This document shows positions 60,663-64,000 of a stretch of DNA of 64,000 nt, in pieces. Both the position numbers and the translations under genes were made by a program. The first letter of the stretch is position 1. The number at the start of each line of letters is the position of its first letter. This DNA is from Bacillus sp. THAF10. GTDB lineage: Bacteria; Bacillota; Bacilli; Bacillales; Bacillaceae_I. The stretch is taken from assembly GCF_009363695.1 (NCBI RefSeq), contig NZ_CP045403.1:1902001-1966000 (forward strand). The letters run 5' to 3'. Under the pieces are notes generated by a model that did no database searches, was not told the DNA's origin, and saw nothing but the letters and a program-made list of their open reading frames with translations.

Positions 60663-61612
60663 TATACAGCTCCTTTATTCTGGTCTCTAAACAAATTTAC
60701 TGCTGTGTTAATTGTATGAATAACCGCATCAGGTTTATGTATAGGTATTGCGTGAAAGCTATCTTCTACTGTAAAATGCTCCGTATTTTTATGGAGTGCC
60801 GCTAGTTTTTGCTGCTGTTGCTTCCATACATCCGTTTGCTTTCCAGCACTTAAAACAGTAATGGGAATCTGTTCTGGTATTTGTGGACATTTCTGGAGTT
60901 CTTTCACACTTTTTTCTGCATGTGACAGCTCAGAATAGATGGTTCGATAGGATTTTGCTTGAAACCCAAGAGCTTTTGTTTCCTTCAATATCTCTTTAGG
61001 TAAATGCTTTGATCCTACATGTAGTTTGAATAAACGCGGTACCCCAAGGTCTGCAAAATAATACCCTGCCTTATGAACTCGTTGTATTTTTTGAATGGCA
61101 GTTTTTCTTGCTATGGTCATCTGTTCTGTGTCATACCAATCTTCATGGACAGCATCTATTAGAATTAATGAAGCGACATCCTGAGGATAAGTTGCAGCAA
61201 ACTCTCTCATCATTAGTCCACCATAGGAATGGCCTACCAAAACAAATGGAGGCTTTAACCTTAGTTCTTGAAGTAACATTCTTAAAGTGTTAACGTGCTG
61301 TTGTACTGTTAAGTCTCTCGCTGATTCCTCACTCCAACCATAACCAGCACGATCATATGAAAGAACCGTATTTTTCTTAGAAATACCATCTTGAATGAAA
61401 GACCAATCAAGATGAGTGCCCCCCATTCCCGCTTCCAATATAATAGTTGGACCTCCATCACCTGTGACATGTGCATGTATTTGTCGACCATCTATTTTAA
61501 TTAACTTCCCTCGAGGCTGAAGATGTCTAAGCTCTTTTTTTGAAACAATATAAGTGGCTACTGTTAAGGGGAAAAATAAGGTAGAAATTGCTCTTCTTAA
61601 TAACGGATTCAA
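60662..61612 (-). CDS. Alpha/beta hydrolase
   Basis: The 316-residue protein has an N-terminal hydrophobic anchor (AISTLFFPLTVATYIV) and an alpha/beta hydrolase fold: TIILEAGMGGTHLDWSFIQD (oxyanion loop), the nucleophile elbow LVGHSYGGLMMREFAA, LILIDAVHEDWYD and the C-terminal catalytic His in VEDSFHAIPIHKPD. The substrate is unknown; the closest generic types are esterases or lipases. The TTG start has AGGAGG 7 bases upstream. A tiny membrane-protein gene overlaps at each end. Confidence 0.85.
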   Translation of the reverse strand: MNPLLRRAISTLFFPLTVATYIVSKKELRHLQPRGKLIKIDGRQIHAHVTGDGGPTIILEAGMGGTHLDWSFIQDGISKKNTVLSYDRAGYGWSEESARDLTVQQHVNTLRMLLQELRLKPPFVLVGHSYGGLMMREFAATYPQDVASLILIDAVHEDWYDTEQMTIARKTAIQKIQRVHKAGYYFADLGVPRLFKLHVGSKHLPKEILKETKALGFQAKSYRTIYSELSHAEKSVKELQKCPQIPEQIPITVLSAGKQTDVWKQQQQKLAALHKNTEHFTVEDSFHAIPIHKPDAVIHTINTAVNLFRDQNKGAV

Positions 61613-61818
61613 TTTTTGTCCTCCTGTTTAAAATAATAATGATGACCTTTTACCATTCGACAATCCTGGCTATTTTCCTCTTTTTTTGGTAATATTGACA
61701 ATTCTTTCGCTGCATCATATAATACAAATAATTTTAAGAATATTGCGATGACGAGATAAAGTAAAATGACCCTGTTTTTTGACAGAGAGCTTCGGCAGCT
61801 GAAAAGAAGCAAAAACAT
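61609..61818 (-). CDS. Possible small membrane protein upstream of the hydrolase
   Basis: The 69-residue frame has one strong hydrophobic segment (VILLYLVIAIFLKLFVLYDA) and a charged C-terminal half. Its TGA overlaps the TTG start of the hydrolase (ATTGA), which suggests coupling. The only ribosome binding site, GGAGG, is about 14 bases before the ATG, longer than usual. The gene is plausible but unproven. It is divergent from the T-box region. Confidence 0.45.
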   Translation of the reverse strand: MFLLLFSCRSSLSKNRVILLYLVIAIFLKLFVLYDAAKELSILPKKEENSQDCRMVKGHHYYFKQEDKN

Positions 61819-61831
61819 TCATTTGAACATG

Positions 61832-62022
61832 ACCTCCGAGCTTTACGGCTGAACCTAAGTAAGCCGTAGCGAGATTAGGCACTCGTTATAAATGTCACAG
61901 TATCGAGCTAAACCTGCTCCGTACTTGCTGAGACAAATGATGTGAGTCATTTGTAAAATAAGGTGGTACCGCGTGGATATATACCCCGTCCTTAACGATT
62001 TTGTTAAGGGCGGTTTTTTTTA
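61832..62022 (+). promoter_or_regulatory. T-box riboswitch controlling methionyl-tRNA synthetase
   Basis: The leader carries the conserved T-box sequence AATAAGGTGGTACCGCG (61957-61973) and a terminator: CCGTCCTTAAC (61986-61996) with GTTAAGGGCGG (62003-62013), followed by T9. Upstream are stem I hairpins (TACGGCT / AGCCGTA and CGAG / CTCG). An AUG at 61892-61894 is the likely methionine specifier codon, given the gene downstream. Uncharged tRNA-Met would stabilise the antiterminator and switch expression on. Confidence 0.9.
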
Positions 62023-62040
62023 TTTTAAGGGGGGATAAAG

Positions 62041-63660
62041 ATGAATATTTTTATTGGTGGTGCATGGGTTTATGCCAATGGGTCCTTGCATATAGGTCAT
62101 ATTGCCAGTCTTTTACCAGGAGATATTCTAGCAAGGTACTATCGTCAAAAAGGAGAAAACGTTCTTTACGTTTCAGGGAGCGATTGTAATGGAACACCCA
62201 TAGCTGTCAAAGCGAGAAAAGAAGGAGTAAAGGCCAGCAGCATTGCTAATCGCTATCATCAAGAGTTTTTAGAATGCTTCAATAAGCTAGGATTTAGCTA
62301 TGACGTATATTCTCGGACTGATTCTCACCAGCATCATGAGGTAGTCCAAAAAACCATCATAGATCTTTACGATGCAGGATATCTTTATCCTAAAGAAGTG
62401 GAACAAATTTTTTGTGTAGGTTGTCAACAATTCCTTCCAGATCGTTTTGTTGTAGGAATTTGCCCAGTATGTAAATCTAGTGCCCGTGGTGATCAATGCG
62501 ACAATTGTTCCACTATATTAGATCCGCTTGATTTAGAAAATCGCTGCTGCAGTTTGTGTGGAGAGCGTCCTGCTGTCAAAATGACTAAACATTTGTATTT
62601 TGCACTTTCTCAATTTCAACAACATGTGGAAACTTTAGTCGAAAAAGCACAAAAAAATGGTAGCTGGCGAGAAAATGCGCTCTCTCTAACAAAAAGATAT
62701 CTAAAAGAGCGACTTCATGATCGTGCGGTCACCAGAGATTTGCCAATTGGGGTCCAAGTACCTGTCAAAGGCTTTGAGGATAAAAAAATTTATGTTTGGG
62801 TGGAAGCGGTAATCGGTTACCTTTCAGCTGCGAAAATGAATGAAAAGTTTGATGCCTTTTGGAACGAGGAGACGGTTTCTTATTATGTTCATGGAAAAGA
62901 TAATATCCCCTTTCATACTATCATTTGGCCAGCAATTCTTCATGCAAGCCAACAGCATACTGCTCCTGCACATATAGTTTCAAATGAATACATTACCCTT
63001 GAAAAGAAAAAAGTCTCCACAAGCAACAATTGGGCTGTTTGGATTCCAGAATTTCTTGAAGTGTATGATCCTGACTCTCTCCGCTACTTTTTAACCATCA
63101 ACGCCCCTGAAAAAAAAGATGCGGATTTTTCCTGGAGAGAATTTATATACAGTCATAACAGTGAACTACTTGGAGCATATGGTAATTTTGTAAACCGAAC
63201 TTTTAAGTTTATTGAGAAATCTTATGATGGACACTTAAAGGTAAAGAAACCTAGCGTAGACCTTGAATCTGAAATAACAGCATTATTCTTTGACGTTGGT
63301 ATCCTTATAGAAAACGCTCAGTTTAAGCTGGCTTTAGAAAAAATATTTTACTACATTCGGAAAGCCAATAAATTTTTTGACACAAAAGAACCATGGAAGC
63401 AAATTAAAGAAAATGATGCGTTTTGTCAACAAACCTTATGGGAATGCTCGTTTATCATTGTTAACATCGCAACCCTCCTCACCCCTTTTCTTCCTTTCAG
63501 TAGCGAAAAGGTGTTTCAGATGGTTGGAATTACTCCTGTAAAATGGGGAGTACAGGAAATGACGGATTTGAAGCTGACAAATGTCTCCCCCCTTTTTCAG
63601 AGAATAGATGATCAACACGTTCAACACGAGCTTCAGAAACTAGCTGACAAGCAATCTTAA
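62041..63660 (+). CDS. metG: Methionyl-tRNA synthetase, short second type
   Basis: MetRS charges tRNA-Met. The 539-residue enzyme has HIGH at residues 17-20 (ANGSLHIGHIASLLPGD), a zinc-knuckle insert with cysteines at 125, 128, 141, 144, 153, 156, 169/170 and 173, and the catalytic loop KKVSTS (323-328) instead of KMSKS. It lacks the C-terminal EMAP-type tRNA-binding domain of B. subtilis MetS (664 residues). The four-knuckle form and short length suit the MetRS2 type, which in some Gram-positive bacteria coexists with the standard enzyme and resists MetRS inhibitors. It has its own T-box leader. AAGGGGGG precedes the ATG. Confidence 0.88.
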   Translation: MNIFIGGAWVYANGSLHIGHIASLLPGDILARYYRQKGENVLYVSGSDCNGTPIAVKARKEGVKASSIANRYHQEFLECFNKLGFSYDVYSRTDSHQHHEVVQKTIIDLYDAGYLYPKEVEQIFCVGCQQFLPDRFVVGICPVCKSSARGDQCDNCSTILDPLDLENRCCSLCGERPAVKMTKHLYFALSQFQQHVETLVEKAQKNGSWRENALSLTKRYLKERLHDRAVTRDLPIGVQVPVKGFEDKKIYVWVEAVIGYLSAAKMNEKFDAFWNEETVSYYVHGKDNIPFHTIIWPAILHASQQHTAPAHIVSNEYITLEKKKVSTSNNWAVWIPEFLEVYDPDSLRYFLTINAPEKKDADFSWREFIYSHNSELLGAYGNFVNRTFKFIEKSYDGHLKVKKPSVDLESEITALFFDVGILIENAQFKLALEKIFYYIRKANKFFDTKEPWKQIKENDAFCQQTLWECSFIIVNIATLLTPFLPFSSEKVFQMVGITPVKWGVQEMTDLKLTNVSPLFQRIDDQHVQHELQKLADKQS

Positions 63661-63762
63661 GCTCTCTAGTAACTCTATTAAAAAAAATACTAGAAAACAG
63701 GTAAAACACCCTGTCCGATTTAATCTATCTACATATGATAGAGTAAAGGGGGTGACAGCAGC

Positions 63763-63903
63763 ATGTTACGTTATTATAAATTTGTCACTAGATTGGGAGA
63801 AAACATCGTAGAAGAGACCGAAGATCAATTAGAACGTGGAGCCAGAAAAGCAATCCGCATGATTCGCTATTTTAAACGCCGCTTAGACAACCTAGACGAC
63901 TAA
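63763..63903 (+). CDS. Small basic protein, 46 residues, unrecognised
   Basis: This short frame has AAAGGGGGTG about 9 bases before its ATG and ends at TAA 63901-63903. The product is hydrophilic and helical (RLGENIVEETEDQLERGARK, then RMIRYFKRRLDNLDD), with mixed charge. No family is recognised. It lies 102 bp after the MetRS gene with no clear terminator between, so it may be read from the same transcript or from its own promoter. Confidence 0.55.
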   Translation: MLRYYKFVTRLGENIVEETEDQLERGARKAIRMIRYFKRRLDNLDD

Positions 63904-64000
63904 TCCCCCTTTATGAACAGACTATTTTCTAAAAGATTGTTGCTTTTTCCATTCGAAAAATTGCCACATGTTTAAACCTTCCTCTAAGAAAAGAGCAATG

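Noticed and set aside
63930..63990. 15-codon minus-strand frame (MWQFFEWKKQQSFRK) with a GAGGAAGG site at the right edge
   Set aside because: Too short to judge and partly at the window edge; no terminator or conservation can be seen.

Overview
The window is a 64 kb stretch of low-GC chromosome from a spore-forming Bacillaceae bacterium (Bacillus or a close relative). The evidence is the B. subtilis-like order plsY (yneS) - yneT - parE - parC, strong AAGGAGG-type ribosome binding sites, frequent TTG/GTG starts, U-tailed intrinsic terminators after most transcripts, a spore coat laccase, a GerA-type germination receptor operon, a DesK/DesR pair very close to that of B. subtilis, and a T-box in front of a tRNA synthetase gene. 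No rRNA, tRNA, prophage, plasmid origin, CRISPR array or intact insertion sequence was seen.

Layout. (1) 1-8.7 kb is core: a phosphatase, a VOC-Nudix pair whose promoter carries a LexA-type box, plsY, yneT, topoisomerase IV (parE, parC) and an isochorismatase-type hydrolase. (2) 8.7-15.0 kb is an accessory island of nine small minus-strand genes, mostly unknown. Five of them are followed within 60 bp by a copy of one degenerate palindromic repeat that doubles as a terminator. (3) 15.0-21.9 kb combines spore and light genes: a CotA-like laccase, a divergent three-gene Ger receptor operon, a xenorhodopsin-type microbial rhodopsin and a small acidic lipoprotein. (4) 21.9-31.2 kb holds a MarR-linked oxidoreductase, VOC, CBO0543, cupin and DUF2512 proteins, a 287 bp MITE-like element, an ABC exporter with a TetR regulator, and a sigma factor-ClpP paralog operon. 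(5) 31.2-46.8 kb holds a YhgE/Pip protein, fumC, trhO, an unusual regulator that fuses a DNA-binding domain to a catalytically dead F1-ATPase beta-like domain, tcyP, an amidase, a DEAD-box helicase, desKR and a TPR protein. (6) 46.8-64 kb holds cytochrome bd (cydA, cydB and a 33-residue cydS), a tctCBA tricarboxylate transporter with its two-component system and a cre site, a YeeE/YedE transporter, a SatD-DUF3307 pair, an alpha/beta hydrolase between two tiny membrane-protein genes, and a second-type methionyl-tRNA synthetase behind a T-box.

How the genes work together. The tct genes and the sensor/regulator at 54.8-57.1 kb look like one citrate/tricarboxylate uptake module, with CcpA repression through a perfect cre site over the -35 box. 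The cyd genes supply a low-oxygen quinol oxidase. ClpP is translated from the transcript of an ECF-type sigma factor. The Ger genes, CotA and the rhodopsin are neighbours, but any functional link is inference.

The strongest candidates for something undescribed are the DNA-binding/pseudo-F1-beta fusion with its twin operators (36.6-37.7 kb), the repeat-punctuated island (8.9-14.0 kb), the rhodopsin next to a divergent germination receptor (16.8-21.3 kb), and SOS control of the VOC-Nudix operon (1.03-1.98 kb).
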